64,000 nucleotides of DNA from Eretmocerus hayati (GCA_029851415.1 CM056742.1:155501121-155565120), one strand, 5' to 3'. Positions 24,001 through 37,680 are shown, counted from the stretch's first letter. Numbers and translations are program-made. Notes: a model not told the origin generated them from the letters alone.

Positions 24001-26805
24001 TTCTTGTTTATACCGTGTAGCAAGTGTGTTTTCAAGTCATTTTCCGTGTGGGGCGTAATAATTTTCAATTGTTTATATTTTATACATCTCATTTTGCAAT
24101 AAAAAAATGGAATAATACCGTTCCGATCCGAAAAATTTCTCCACTCTCCTCCCGGATCAGAACGGTACATAAGTTCACCATTCCAGAAAATATTTACTTT
24201 TATTGTTTTAGATTGGGAAAATTAGTTAAAATTATGGATTTCTACCGTCTCAAATAGAAATTGCCGAAAAACTATGAGTTTCCACTTCCAAGGTCAAAAA
24301 ATGTTGAACAGCTAATCAATTTTAGCTAGAAAATAGGTGGGAAAATTCTCCGGATCAAAATGATATAATTTGACATTTTTTGGTTCTTCAATGACTAAAC
24401 CGGGATTTTCCTCGCAGTTAAGAAGGATCTTCACTAATCTAGCATAGCTTTTATCAAATCTCACCGACGACCGAGACAGTTTTTTGCACAGAAATCTCTT
24501 TCAGGATATCACTCGGGATATCATGACTAAGAATATATTTTTAACATCGAGGTTAACAAATGTCTATTGGGAAACGACAATCAGGCCAAGAAGAGTTTAC
24601 TCAAGCAGCCCAGTTCAAGATGTGTTCTTTTTTAGGAACCACCAGAGCACAATGTGCTATGTCATAGCTTCAGTTCAGAGAGTCGATGTCATTTTTGCGT
24701 TATCCGATCATGGTAACATCGACATCAAATCCAGCGGGTCAATACAGTTGTTGAAAGAGTGTTCTATGACGATTCTTGAGTTATAGTAGAAAACGGCACA
24801 TGACCGACCGAGTTGAAAAATGTCAAAAAATTATGGTTTCTGGGAAATTGTGATAAGTTTCTGCGATTCAAATGGGAGTTTTAGGACTTAGGATGGAACC
24901 GAGCTCAAACTTGGATTCTACGTGGAAAAATACATGAAAACACTATGCAACAGAGGTTATTTGGACCTCCATCCTCTCTGGTTCAATACGATCATAAGCT
25001 CAAGCGTTGCTGTGAGATTGATCTCTCCTAATGAATCTTGAGCTATTTCGCCCACATTTCAAAAACGAAGCCAGATTTCCGAAAATGGGTTGAACCAGCC
25101 GATTCTACGGGAAATTTCCTATCAAAATGCATATTTGCTCCCCTCTAACCCGCTCGGCGACGTTGGATAAACAATTATGCTATCTATGTCCGTCGAGTGA
25201 TTATCCATGCTAATCAGAATACATGCAATCAAACGGATGCATTTGTTCAAAATGAAAATTGCCCTGTAGATCGTTCTAGGAAGCAAATCCGATTTTGTGC
25301 ATAAGGAACTTTTCTCTTCAGAAGAACAAGAAGAACAAGATGCCGTGACCCGTTTTTGGCGTCAGTGTTGTTCAACTTCCGCTCGTTTCAGGTCACCCGT
25401 GTTTGGTAGAGATTCTAATGAAAAAGTCTTGAAAATTTCAGAAACGCCCCACGACACAGACGCGTTAATACGATTCGTGGCTCATCGTGTCAATTTTATC
25501 AGTGTCGCTTACAATACATTTTCTAATTGTACTTCAACTCGTTCAGACAATTACATAAAAACGTATGCATTTCTCATTACAATCCATATTCAAGCTAAGG
25601 GACTCCTCAATCAGTTAATACAATTCCAAATATGCCCGTGTTAACAGCCAAATAATAGTAAAGATGTATACCTTATTTTTGATACTCATTTTAAAAAGTA
25701 ACAAATAGATACCCCATTCATCGGGAGTATAATTACACATGACCGAGAATATTTTAACTCGTCTCAGGAGAGCCCAGCCAAATGTGGATGTATATTAGGG
25801 ATATAAGAAAGTCACGGCAAATCATTTACACGAAGCCAAGTGTGCAAGTACCGCCAAGGCAAGTGCGGCTGCAAATATAATTAATATTCAACTGCGTGTG
25901 ATGAGCCACGTGGATTATTGCGCTGCACGCATTATAATATATCCAAAAGAATCATAAGTATATCTATATACATATATTACTGCAGCTCGCGTGAGCTCAA
26001 CTCGTTCGCGATATTATATATGCATAATGCAGTTAAGGTATATATAGCTATACAAATGTGCGAGCGGTGCATTACACATTTTAACGTTCATATATTAGCA
26101 GCTCGGGAGTGGTGCATTTTATTATTCTTAGTCGTTGCACTATTCAGCTTGAAAAGCTTATCGTTCGATATGAACGTTACCTATAATATGTGCGGGTCAA
26201 CATATTATATGTGTATGTCTGTATTTTGTCATTGTGGGTGACGTTGCACAGCTCCAACGACTTCAATTTGCTCGCACGCATTGATGATGCTATTGCAATT
26301 GTCCATGTAAACATCACAGTCTGCGGGTGAGATGATAACACTTTGAGGCTTCTTCCGGTTTATATAGATATACAATAATAATACACTTGTCATCCCAATG
26401 AGCTAACATAATGATGGCCATATACACACTTTGCAATTCACATAAGCTCAGATGCAACAGGCTCTGAAAAAAATTTTTTCTCTTCATCAGCTTAATATAT
26501 TACCGCCAGGGATGACGGTAAAGAATCTGATAGATTTGTTATGTGCAAGTGAGCACTTTTGTCAAAAGCAAAATGGACGAAATCCAATAACGGAAGACGT
26601 AAATACAGTTTTCCAGAAAAATGAGTCGAAAGTTTCTTCTTCATGAATAGATTGAGATTGAGGATTGTAATGAAAAGCTAGTATTTGGAAAGTTACTCCA
26701 ATGAAATTTTAGTGGCCTAATAGGTTGCTTGGGGAAAAAATTCTGAGCTTCCGAAATGTTTTGATCTTTATATGTGTTTTAAAATAAGTAAAGGTTAAAA
26801 AGAAT
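21071..26805. other. Unassigned 5.7 kb
   Basis: Many short frames (up to about 115 codons, for example 22098-22445 and 25297-25644) show no domain, no consistent splice context and no homology recognised by eye. A small hairpin (accgttccgatccg against cggatcagaacggt) lies at about 24118-24168. Otherwise only AT-rich and TATA/CpG-type sequence is visible. It may contain host noncoding sequence. Confidence 0.35.
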
Positions 26806-27224
26806 TTAAAAAAAAACGCTTTTATTCACTGATCCAAACGGCGTGGTGAAGCTCGACGTAGTGTATTAGAGATAGAATTTAAGAGACCGATAAAAAAGAA
26901 TCGCGCAGAAAGGAATTGCACCGTACATAAGTAAATATGCGTACACTGGGCAGCCTATATATAAGCCCTATGGATGTCTCGTATAAGAATGTCACACACT
27001 CATCATTACGTGCAGCAGATACTGTAGTCAAGGACAACGTCCACCCCCCCCCCCCCACCGTGTACGACCCCTGGCTAACACTCAATTGATAGTAGTCGCC
27101 AATCATGGGGTCCCTAAGCGAACGAAAAACAGGAAGCCAAAACGTTGTTCCAGAAATGGGGAAAAAAATACCATGGCCAACAATAAAAACTATGGCCAAG
27201 GCGAAGTGGAATAAAAGCGTTTAA
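26806..27224. mobile_element. MITE-like element with AACGCTTTTAT ends, copy 1
   Basis: The left end (TTAAAAAAAAACGCTTTTAT, then TCACT) and right end (AGTGGAATAAAAGCGTTTAA) are inverted repeats of about 20 bp. A second element with the same ends follows at 27247-27668, only about 22 bp away. The left ends are also alike on the inner side, so they are two members of one family in direct order. Confidence 0.55.
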
Positions 27225-27246
27225 TAAGTAAGAGTAAAAGGAATTT

Positions 27247-27668
27247 TTAAAAAACGCTTTTATGAACTGTACCAAGAAACTTTGTCGAGCTTGGCATGGG
27301 GTAAAATAAGAAGAGTTTGATAGACCGACGGAAATCGGCTGGAAAAGTGATGCGAGGTGTGCGAGGACGTGGCACTTGCACGAGAAGGATGTGTGGGTCT
27401 CGTATCTTGTATTCAAATTTCGGCGCCATGAAACGAGCGATGAGCACTCTGCTCACTTCAAGTCGCATCGATATCGATCTTAGCACTTCCTCCCTAGATC
27501 ACCTCGCGCAAGCGAAGAATGACTCACTCACTACTGTTGGCCGAGCCTGCCGTTGCCTGCCCAAGCACGTGTTTACAAATGTGAAACCGGAAACCTCAAA
27601 TTTTAAGACTAGACGAGCCAAGTGCGGAAAACTAGATGAAAGTGAAGTGCAATAAAAGCGTTTAAAAA
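27247..27668. mobile_element. MITE-like element with AACGCTTTTAT ends, copy 2
   Basis: It starts TTTTAAAAAACGCTTTTATG and ends GTGCAATAAAAGCGTTTAAA. The length (about 422 bp) is close to copy 1 (about 419 bp). The inside is GC-richer and without a recognisable coding region. Confidence 0.55.
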
Positions 27669-27954
27669 AGACACGTCATTGTCTGATTTCATCTGTTTGG
27701 TCTGAAGGATTCTAATAATTTTGCATATTTTGATCTGTAACGACTAGAAATATACTCAAAAATAATCCACGGAATCTGGTTAGCTTGTGGCTCAGCCGCG
27801 AACCAAAGCTCCCTTAAATTCTTCGTGAAGTCACGAATAAGTCACCAATAAGACAAAAATGCCCATGTTTGTAACTGCATATTGCTGGTTATACAAATAA
27901 TAGGTCTCTGACATTTTTCGTAGATTATAGGCTCAGACTAATTACAAACCCTCT

Positions 27955-30320
27955 GGGGCTTGATTTTAAAATTACGACACTTGCAAACGCAGCAAGCTTA
28001 CGCGCGCACCTATCGCCAAGTGTCTTGTCTTTGCGGCGGTTCCGCCGGTCCACCCGTTCCTTCCCATTCGGTGTGGTGTGAGGTTAGTCCTTCGGTAAAT
28101 AAGACTAAAGCAGATTACAGACTTCTCTCTTCTCTGTACTTAATTGAAAAATACATCAATTGATTGAGTCTTTCCTCGATAATGAGTTATGGATAACTCA
28201 ACTCTCCACAGCAGCAGAAGATGCATTTTTTTTTTATGCAAACCCTCACAAAACACATGCACATATGGTCCTACGATCATGATCTGAGTGTTTCGTAGGG
28301 AGCCAGAGAGATACATAACATCAGGCTCGAATGATAATAATCTGGAATTTGAAGTGATGTTCATGAGTGCAGGTGTTACACAATACATTCATGATGATGT
28401 CAGATAATAGTGTTAACTTATTATAGTGTTGACAGATAGCGCTAGATTTTGTGTGAAAAACTTTTTTGAGTTAAATTCTGTTCATCTCATAACAGCAAAC
28501 ATATTGTAGATTTTAATCCTACGATGCAAGCTTACTTGTATTTTTACTAAGGATATTTCACCCTCTTTCTGTCATCTAGGTAGAATTAGGTCTTAACAAT
28601 CAGACATTACCACCACCGATGAAAAAATTAAATGTACACACATCAGACTATGATCTCCATCAGTAAAATTGATGAATAAAATGAAGACCTCTACGCGAGC
28701 CTTACTTTTGAGAATCAGAGTCTATTGTGCATGATGAAATTTTTTTGTCCTGAAAATAAGAACCTATAGCGTGTATTCATTCCAGATGTGCATCCAAATG
28801 TGGAGGTTTGGAGACTATAATAGAATGTTGAGAGAATTGAGTTATTATCAATTATTGAAGGAATTAAAGCATTTTGACTGTGTTGTCATCCCAACAGTGG
28901 GCATGGTCAGAAAGTCATATGATGAGTTCTGATTAATGCCATGGGACAAGATTCTAGGTTTTGCGCATCAAACTGAGAAAGTGTACGTATCTAAATGTTT
29001 TGGGATACCAGTCATAAGAATATGGGTTACGCTCTAATCAGATTTAGAAGGTCAAATTAGTAGTGGGCTATACTATTTGGATACTCAATATGGGTTATCT
29101 CAATATATTTCAATTCTTGGAAGAAAAATCTTCAAGATACCAACAAAAATAAAAAATACAAGTAGCTCCTAACAGCTTGAGTATCCAATTAGTATATCCA
29201 AATAGTATAGTTCACTACCAATTAGACCTTCTAAATCTGACTAGAGCGTAACCCATTCTTATTGACTAGTATCCCTAAACATTTAGATACGTACACTTTC
29301 TCAGTTTGATGCGCAAAACCTAGAATCTTGTCCCATGGCATTAATCCGAACTCATCATATGACTTTCTGACCATGCCCACTGTTGGGATGACAACACAGT
29401 TAAAATGCTTCAATCCTCCAATAATTGATAATAACTCAATTCTTTCAACATTCTATTATAGTCTCCAAACCTCCACATTTGTATGCACATCAGGAATGAA
29501 TACACGCTATAAGATCTTATTTTCAGGACAAAAAAATTTCATCATGCACAATAGACTCTGATTCTCAAAAGTAAGGCTCGCGTAGAGGAGGTCTTCATTT
29601 TATTCATCAATTTTACTGATGGAAATCATAATCTGATGTGTGTACATTTAATTTTTTCATCGGTGGTGGTAATGTCTGATTGTTAAGACCTAATTCTACC
29701 TAGATGACAGAAAGAGGGTGAAATATCCTTAGTAAAAATACAAGTAAGCTTGCATCGTAGGATTAAAATCTACAATATGTTTGCTGTTATGAGATGAACA
29801 GAATTTAACTCAAAAAAGTTTTTCACACAAAATCTAGCGCTATCTGTCAACACTATAATAAGTTAACACTATTATCTGACATCATCATGAATGTGTTGTG
29901 TAACACCTGCACTCATGAACATCACTTTAAATTCCAGATTATTATTATTCGAGCCTGATGTTATGTATCTCTCTGGCTCCCTACGAAACACTCAGATCAT
30001 GATCGTAGGACAATATGTGCATGTGTTTTGTGAGGGTTTGCATAAAAAAAAATGCATCTTCTGCTGCTGTGGAGAGTTGAGTTATCCATAACTCATTATC
30101 GAGGAAAGACTCAATTGATGTATTTTTCAATTAAGTCCAGAGAAGAGAGAAGTCTGTAATCTGCCCTAGTCTCAATTTACCGAAGGACTAACCTAACACC
30201 ACACCGAATGGGAAGGAACGGGTGGACCGGCAGAACCGCCGCAAAGACTAGACACTTGGCGATAGGTGCGCGCGTAAGCTTGCTGCATTTGCAAGTGTCG
30301 TAATTTTAAAATCAAGCCCC
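27955..30320. repeat. 2.37 kb near-perfect palindrome with coding-like arms
   Basis: The left end GGGGCTTGATTTTAAAAT and right end ATTTTAAAATCAAGCCCC open two inverted arms of about 1.15 kb each, around an axis near 29137. Mirror frames encode near-identical peptides at 28140-28388 (minus) and 29891-30091 (plus). Another stretch in the right arm, 29231-29413 (minus), reads CVVIPTVGMVRKSYDEFG; its left-arm counterpart near 28873-28930 has TGA in place of the glycine codon. The protein family was not recognised. The arms could have been captured from a gene. A transcript through it would fold into a very long hairpin RNA. No matching target duplication was seen. Confidence 0.8.
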
Positions 30321-33300
30321 TGGCGGAATTTGTCAGGCAGCACAATTTTTCCATGTTAAGCAGCACATTGATGGAATTCTATCATTCTCATTTCAATAGT
30401 GATATTAATGAATAAATAACTATCGAAGTACATGTAGAGCAATATACATAGAGCAATCATTAGAACCAGTACACAGCTTCTCAATAAGCAAATCTGAATC
30501 AGAAATGATGAGTAAATGAGGGTCTTTTCGCAGTATTTTTGTTTAACGCGAGCCGCAACGAAGTTTTCAAAATGGAGAATAACTATGGAGAAGTTTCCGC
30601 CAAGTTCGAGTCTCGTAAGATGGCGTTTGAGTCAGCTCTCTAAGGTAGAAAAAAGTCATGTACATGTAGAAGGCAAGTTCAAAAATGTCAACATAAAAGT
30701 TGTTTGGAAGATGTCGAGTGCATGATAATAACGGCCTGGTTGAGGTATTTGATTTCATAAAACATGGAGAGGATGGTGATGAACCGGGTAATAGACCGAG
30801 TATCAGACCATGATGTGATGTTTTGTTTACTGTTTACCTTTGCCTTATTTAGAGCATTTCTCTTCGTTCACCGCTAATAGGTCTGCCACTCTTAGTTGGA
30901 GAACATATGGATATTGTGATATCATAATGCGAGGTTTACATAGAATAGTATATTATGTGACGAGTGCGCAGCACGAGTCGCAAACGACATTTTCTAGCTG
31001 TGCTACGTCGGAAGCGCGACTTTAATTATTAAAGTCTTGATTAGTTTGTCTTGATTAGTTTAATTATTAAGTCTTGATTAGTAAAGGCGAAAATTATTGT
31101 GAGATGGATAGTTATCCATTGTAAAGAGAACTTTGGGGTCATTGTCGACTGTAATTGCGTCGAAAACAGTGATGCAGTGAACTATCCTCGGAACTATCTG
31201 ACTACAGGTACCACTGCAGGGGTTGGCTCTGAGATAAGAACGTAAGCAACCCAGGTACATAAAGGATACGAGTAACAATAACACACAGTACATAGTTAGC
31301 TGCATGAGCCCAGAAGGGCTCCAAACCTTAAGAAAAAAAAGAAAAAAAAACAATTGTCGACTGTAAGAAAGGCGAACGGTTTGCCGCTTCTCTAATCGCC
31401 ATGACGAGCAATTGATCAACAACTGATTCTCGAGTTCGATTGATGCGAATATTTATGGATACCACAACCCAGTTAGGGCGTTACCCCTCAAATTTTGTCC
31501 CACTGTTTGCAAAATGTCCCAGTTAGAGTAGGTTGTTTATCTCACTTAGGGGATAAAAAAATCAGTCCCACGGAACCGAGAATTTCGCCCCAATAAAGGG
31601 AGTTTCCCACTTAGGCAGGTCCCACTTAGACTAGTTCAACTGTATGATTAAATCTAATAAGTCGTTATATCTCCTATTTCACTGATATATGGCTTAAATT
31701 GTAATCTTGGTGTAGGGGCCTGTATTTTGATGAATAACTAAATATATCACTTGGGATGCGATCGTAATGCGTAATTGGTCATGTGTTCATAACCTCAAAA
31801 TCGATGCATATTTCTGTACATTGGGGATCTGACTATGTTAGGAACACTTTTCCGGATTCGTCGGTGCCCAATGTAGACATGTTTCACTGTAGAAGTATTA
31901 TATCCAGAGAGAGAGAAGAATCCCGCTTCTCATGCCATCCTGTATCGATGAAAATCCCTGCCTCGTCCGATCACGAACTCCATCCCGGATGGAAGGTGAA
32001 GATATACGGAACCATTGAATCATCCATCACAGTCCAGTCTGAAGATCATATTGAATAATCCTTATCAATTGGGCACCATAGCATCTTCAGTATTCATGGC
32101 AGTATCAATTGTGCTAATGAGACCTTATGGATAGTTTCTCAAAATAGATGAATTTAGTAATCTGATCAGTAACTTCGAAACAATTGGTTGATCATGTACC
32201 CCAGTTGCGGAAACGCAGGATTGTCACGACGAGGACAAAAAAAACACAGTTTTTAGGACGATTAATCCTATTTCCAAATACTTTTTCCCGAGCTTTTTCC
32301 CATAAACTATCATGTTGTGCAATTCAATGAATTAAAGCTCTTAAATGTGCATTCATTTCTGCATCGTACGTTTAGATTGATCAATATCATCTATAGAAAA
32401 GTTTTTGAACAAAACTTAATACCAGAATCAGAGTCTATATCATTTCAAGATGAAACAATCAAAAAGAGGCACTATGACATATATTCATCCGCAGCTATGT
32501 GTATATTTAAGAACAAACATCATTCAACGGTGAAAGATCAACGGCCTTCGATCCATCCGCTGTTGCTACTGGAGTGGGAACGTGGGAGAGAGAATTGAGC
32601 GTGCGCAATTCAAAAGGAGGAAATTCCACCAGAGATAAGGTATAAAACAAGTGGAACATCGCGTGAGTTATGAGAAATTAATTGGAAGCTTGAAACGGTA
32701 CTCCTGAATTTGCTACTCTAATGAGCCGGTCATTTATTGCGCTTTATCGAAATTCTACAGAGTAACGACCATACGGTTTAGTGAGCAATAAAGTTGAATA
32801 TTCCTCTGAAAATATTACGTACACATAATCATGCGCACGTCAAGACTTTCATCGTGCCATGGCATCAGGCTCAAATGTATAACGGATTGTAAAAAACTAA
32901 AAGTCACGAATCTCCAGTCGACACAATTCCTGCTAACTGTAAAACGGTACACTTGACAAATTACTCGTCATTAACGGCTATGTGATGGGAAATGTGCATG
33001 GAGGTGGACCCTTCATGTACATTACTTCGACTTTTTTCCCAAACTAATCAAGGCTTCAAATTAACAGGCAATCTATTTGCGGCAAAGAGTATTTTAGTCA
33101 AAAGATACTTGGTCTAATTCTAACGCTTGTTCATTCTAGACAAATGTGTTACACTTTCTGAGAAAATGGTACACACATCACGTGTATGACGCAATGTAAT
33201 AATTTCAGATGATGTCTAGATCATACATGGTTTCACTTAAGGTTTGAAAAAAATTTCACCTGCTGGAGATCGAGTATATAATATGTATTAGTCACCATTA

Positions 33301-34074
33301 CGATTGCCATTTATAACATGGTTGATATTTTCATCATTTCGTTTCCATGAGCATTTCGGACTATCAATAATGTCCATACATGCATGTGGAACATTAATTG
33401 CGATTATATATTATAAGTTTATTCTCCATACAATTTACAGTTCCCGTTCAACTTTGGAACTGCGCATTTCTACTCACCTCGATATAAGATTTTGAAATAT
33501 CCTGTACCTTTGGCGAGTATGACTTTGGTTGTTCTAATAAATAGTAAAATGGTATTGAATTGGTACAAAGATTCGTAAGGTTTATAGCACTGTTGAACAA
33601 AGCCAATTTGATGCACACGACTCTTGATAGCTCATAACTTATCCTTTTCATGCATCCGTGTATGGTGGGTCTTCCTGCTCGTGCGAACAAATCCAATCAA
33701 GGAATTTGAATTTCCTTGGACGATTGTAGGAAACATAATATGTAACCCGCTCCTGAAATAGATCGAGTGTCCATCACCATATTCATTGTTTGTGCTTGTA
33801 AAGAGTATGGAAGTTACCCATCGTATACATAATATTAAGGTGCCGATTCAGCTTTGATACACCATCAGAGTCCAGGGAGTGTTGCTCATAGATTTGGCTG
33901 ACGAAAATTTGAGAATCATCTGATGATATCCAAATTCGCAAGGTCTGGCTCATAAGTATTCCCGAGTTATCTTACAGGGTTTGACTTATGCGATAACGTC
34001 TTTGCATACCTCATTTCTGTGCTAAAGAGATGATTCCTAAAGTTTCAGCCAAGTCCGTAAATTTACGCTCCCTG
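30321..34074. other. Unassigned 3.75 kb
   Basis: No supportable gene. At about 31470-31652 the motif CCCACTTAG/CCCAGTTAG is repeated about five times, and the stretch ends in ctagttcaactgta. This resembles one end of a Tc1/pogo-type element but no matching second end was found. The word gtcttgattagt recurs at 31033-31082. Confidence 0.35.
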
Positions 34075-35107
34075 CTCTGTAAAAGTCATCCAGTGAAATT
34101 TCACTGGAAACCAGTAACTTTTCACTGGTTCATCCAGTCCAGATCCGTTCACTGGCATTCCAGTGAAATTTCACTGGATGAACCAGTGAGAACTACTTCT
34201 CACTGGTTTTCCAGTAGATGCTCACTGGTTTTCCAGTAGGTAGTCTCACTGGTTAACTAGTGAATCACAGCGATCGAATATGGGGGCGGGGAGGGGGGCG
34301 TAGGAGGAGTGTGATCATACCTTGTATAGAAATCTGCAATCATGAAATATAATTCATTCAATTATTTATTGAGCCATACTTGATTCGCTACAGATAAAAT
34401 CATACTTTAATGATTAATTGAAGTGATAAAATAATTCTATGTGCAGTGTTCACTAAAACGGGATACTACAAACACATGCACATATTCCACCAGGGCTCAG
34501 ATACTCGGGTTCCACAAGGCCACGAGCCATGAGCATCGATACACGAACAGATGCTCATGCTCCACCCAGGAGTCAACTACTCAGCTTCCACCGGTACGGG
34601 GACCACGAACACACGCACATACTTCACCAAGAATCAGATACTCAGCTTTGACAAAGTCACGAACCATGAGCCTAGAATAACCACGAACATATGATGCACA
34701 TGCTCCACGAGGAGTCAACTAACTCAGCTTCCACTAGTACGAGAACTTCCAACACATGCACATATTCCACGAGAGCTCAGCACACGGGGAGCTAACTACT
34801 CAGCCTTCGCAAGCAAGGCGCAATCTCGAACAAATACAGATGTTTTTTTACCAGGGCTCAAGCCATACTCAGCTTCTGCGAGACCACGAGCCGACGCCCA
34901 GGTCAGTAAGAGCGGGAGAACCACGAACAGATGCTCGACTCAGTGTAGGCTAGTCCACGCAAGTCCACGCTCGAGAGCTACCTACCGTGTGGGTCATGCG
35001 CAATTGGATGTATCCACTGGTTCTCCAGTATATTTCACTGGAAACCAGTGACGGAGGGTCTTACTGGTTGATCCAGTGAGGCGTTTCACTGGATGACTTT
35101 TACAGAG
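34075..35107. mobile_element. CACTA-like non-autonomous element, CTCTGTAAAAGTCATCC ends
   Basis: The ends CTCTGTAAAAGTCATCCAGT and complement are inverted repeats, with TG on both flanks (34073-34074, 35108-35109). Next to both ends lie many CCAGTGAAATTTCACTGG-type palindromic words: at least ten half-sites at left (34088-34262) and about six at right (35015-35095). This subterminal layout is known for CACTA elements, where the words bind an element-encoded protein. The middle is filled by a minisatellite of about 72 bp. No coding capacity. Confidence 0.75.
34470..34900. repeat. Minisatellite of about 72 bp, about six diverged copies
   Basis: The word ACTCAGCTTCCAC and variants recur near 34508, 34583, 34652, 34727, 34801 and 34871, a spacing of 70-75 bp. 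CACATGCACATATTCCAC and CACGAACA words lie between them. The copies are diverged. It lies inside the CACTA-like element 34075-35107. Confidence 0.7.
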
Positions 35108-35217
35108 TGATGTTACTCTGCATGGTCCTTCTCTTGGCCTGCTCAATATATTTGGCTGATCGTTAATTGCGCACACAGTCAATTTAAGTGCTCCCCAAAC
35201 ATTAGCGATTGCGCATA

Positions 35218-35708
35218 CCCATCTAGAACATAAGATTCCATGAACATATATGATCATGGAATCTGTAGATTCCATGGTCATATATGATCATAAATAAAAT
35301 CGGTTTCGAAACTGGTCCTTTTCATTACGGAAACGTGTGATATACCAATTTATAACATCATTACTTCACAATGATGATCGAATATTACTGAGAAAATTTT
35401 TTCCCGAAGTCATTCTCAGGTTTTGAATATTTGAAGTACTGAAGAGAAAAAGTTCACATCAAATATCATTTTTCGTCGAAAATGTCAGTTTTTGGGAACT
35501 CGAGACCGACTCCTGGAAAGATTTTTTTCAGTAGTATATGATCAGTATCGTGACGTATTGATATTAGAATAGGTTTGAATCAATATATCACAACTTTTTG
35601 GAATAAAAATAAAATGTTTAGAGCGGTTTTACGTATGATCATATATGACCATGAAATCCTCGGATTCCATGATCATATATGTTCATGGAATCGTATGTTT
35701 TACATGGG
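35218..35708. mobile_element. Hairpin MITE with CCCAT ends and TA target site, second copy
   Basis: It starts CCCATCTAGAACATAAGATT and ends AATCGTATGTTTTACATGGG, with TA on both flanks (35216-35217, 35709-35710). Repeated CATGGAATC and CATATATGATCATG words near both ends mirror those at the right end of 331-954. No coding capacity. Confidence 0.75.
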
Positions 35709-36379
35709 TACAGTTGGTGCCAAACTATTGTCGATTGCGCACATTGATCAATTTGCGGGAAACCCTTACCCACTACCTGTAATACTGGCAATGAGCAGAA
35801 TAATTAGTCCAGGTACCGAGTAGGTGAATGAACGAACGAACGAACGAGTACACTATTGGGTAAATATGAGGAAAAACGAAGTCAAGTTGAAGAATACACG
35901 AAGAGAGACATTCGATATTATGGACAATGATGTTCGGAAAGTGGATCTTTATTGAGATGAATTTTTGGTCTTCCATTTCTCAGCCTTAGGAAGAAATAGA
36001 CGCGTTTGTAGAAGATTTAATTCCACTAGTGACGCCCGAATTAGAAGGATTCTGTAACTATCTTTTGGAAATTCACATTAGTGAAGACGCTCAATTCCTC
36101 CACTAACAATTGTGGACACACAGTTACACGGTATAATATCAACGGAGAAGACCATCGAACGCATGCGAGCGTTTCCACTCAAGATTCAATGGATGTTTCA
36201 GTTGTGGACACCCAAATATTTTTAAAGTTCGTCATGTTTTGAAAGGCACCCAAGAAGAGCCGACCCATAATCAGAAGAACTGTCAAACTGTCAAGAAGAA
36301 CTGTAAAATCTTTAGACTCCTTGAATATATATCAAATCCAATGTTCTCACATGTGTGTATCTTGCCTCTATTGATGTTG
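35709..36379. other. Unassigned stretch
   Basis: No supportable gene. A short AACG tetranucleotide run lies at about 35830-35847. Confidence 0.4.
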
Positions 36380-37680
36380 TTCGTGGTTATTATATAGTTC
36401 CTACCATTGGAGTACAGGTAAACAGACTTATTGCCTGAAGGAGCAAGGTTTCCATAATGCTTAAATGCATTACAAATGAATCACCTCTGGCTTTCCTATT
36501 CAACAATGTTGTTGAGTAGTAGTATATCCTTGCAGTACCAAAACAGAACAAAACTGAAGTACAGAATTATGAAGTACAGAAGTGTGAAGTACAGAACTTT
36601 TATCTAATCTCATCCCATGTGTACACCAAATTCAAACACCAAGTAACAAGTCTTTAGTACAGCATCCGTTTACTTTTAGACTATTCCAGAATGTCTCTGA
36701 GCACATGATCACTGCTTCCTAGTATCACTGTACCAAAGATATTCATGGAAAGCATTCACTCTCTATATATAGATAAAATATAATGATGGTCAAACCGCGA
36801 CTGCATTTAACTTTCCAAAATATTCAATGTAGGGAGGAAATTTATCGAAAGGGATTAAATTTCCACCAGCACATAATGCAATCATAATTTTCAATCTGGC
36901 ATTGAGTGATTTGGTTGAGTACATCTTTCAGGAACTAAAATGACATTATGTCCAAGACTTGAGCAAACTGAAAAGATAGATGGTGATCAGTTTTCTCACT
37001 ATTTGAAGTTCCCTCCGCAGAAAAGTTTTAGTAGAGCATGCTTAATACTTGAAGAAAGATTATTGTCTGATATCTTTGTGAGATATGAAATCTCTTCCAT
37101 TTTCAACAAACAATTTGGTTCTACACTGTAAGGAAAACCCTCACTTGAATTGCACAGATGTAAGCCTTCTCAATTTAGAATTCTTAACTAATATCATTGC
37201 TCGCAGTCAATCTGCTTCTGTACCCATTTGAGACATTTTCAGAAGAAGCTTCTCTACTTCCATGCTGCGTGCCATTCATGGGTATCATGGGATTCTGAAT
37301 GAGTATTTACCATCAAATTTTGTCAGATGAATCTCCTGAGTCATACTGGAGGGCAGTTATCATGTGCTCAAAGACAATTGGCTATGTAGCATCTAGAAGT
37401 GAATTGGATGCTGTACCAAAAGTTGTTAATTGCTACTCACCTTTGGTGTACACATGGGATGAGAACAAATAAAAGAATGATACTGCGGAGATACACCATA
37501 ACCCAACAATATTGTTAAATAGAAAATCAAGCAGTCACTTATTTGAGATGCTTTTAATCATTGTGGAAACCTGGCTCCTTGAGTTGATAAGTCTAGCCAA
37601 AATTCTAACTCATCCATCGACTGAGATTGAGTAAAGCACAGTATTCAACTCAACTAATTGCAGACATGAGGAAACACAAA
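36380..37680. repeat. Old, diverged long inverted repeat with coding-like arms
   Basis: The left half reads as an imperfect complement of the right half around an axis near 37035. Examples: catcccatgtgtacaccaaa (36610-36629) against tttggtgtacacatgggatg, and the tggaaacc / ctcctt blocks near 36445 against those near 37565. One frame of the right arm (about 37340-37470) reads as a plausible protein fragment (YWRAVIMCSKTIGYVASRSE) but stop codons follow. The family was not recognised. Confidence 0.6.
36552..36599. repeat. Short tandem repeat, GAAGTACAGAA
   Basis: Three copies of tGAAGTACAGAA spaced about 15 bp. Confidence 0.8.

Noticed and set aside
31470..31652. Complete Tc1/pogo-type element with CAGTTGAACTAG end
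   Set aside because: Only one end is visible; no inverted partner or transposase.
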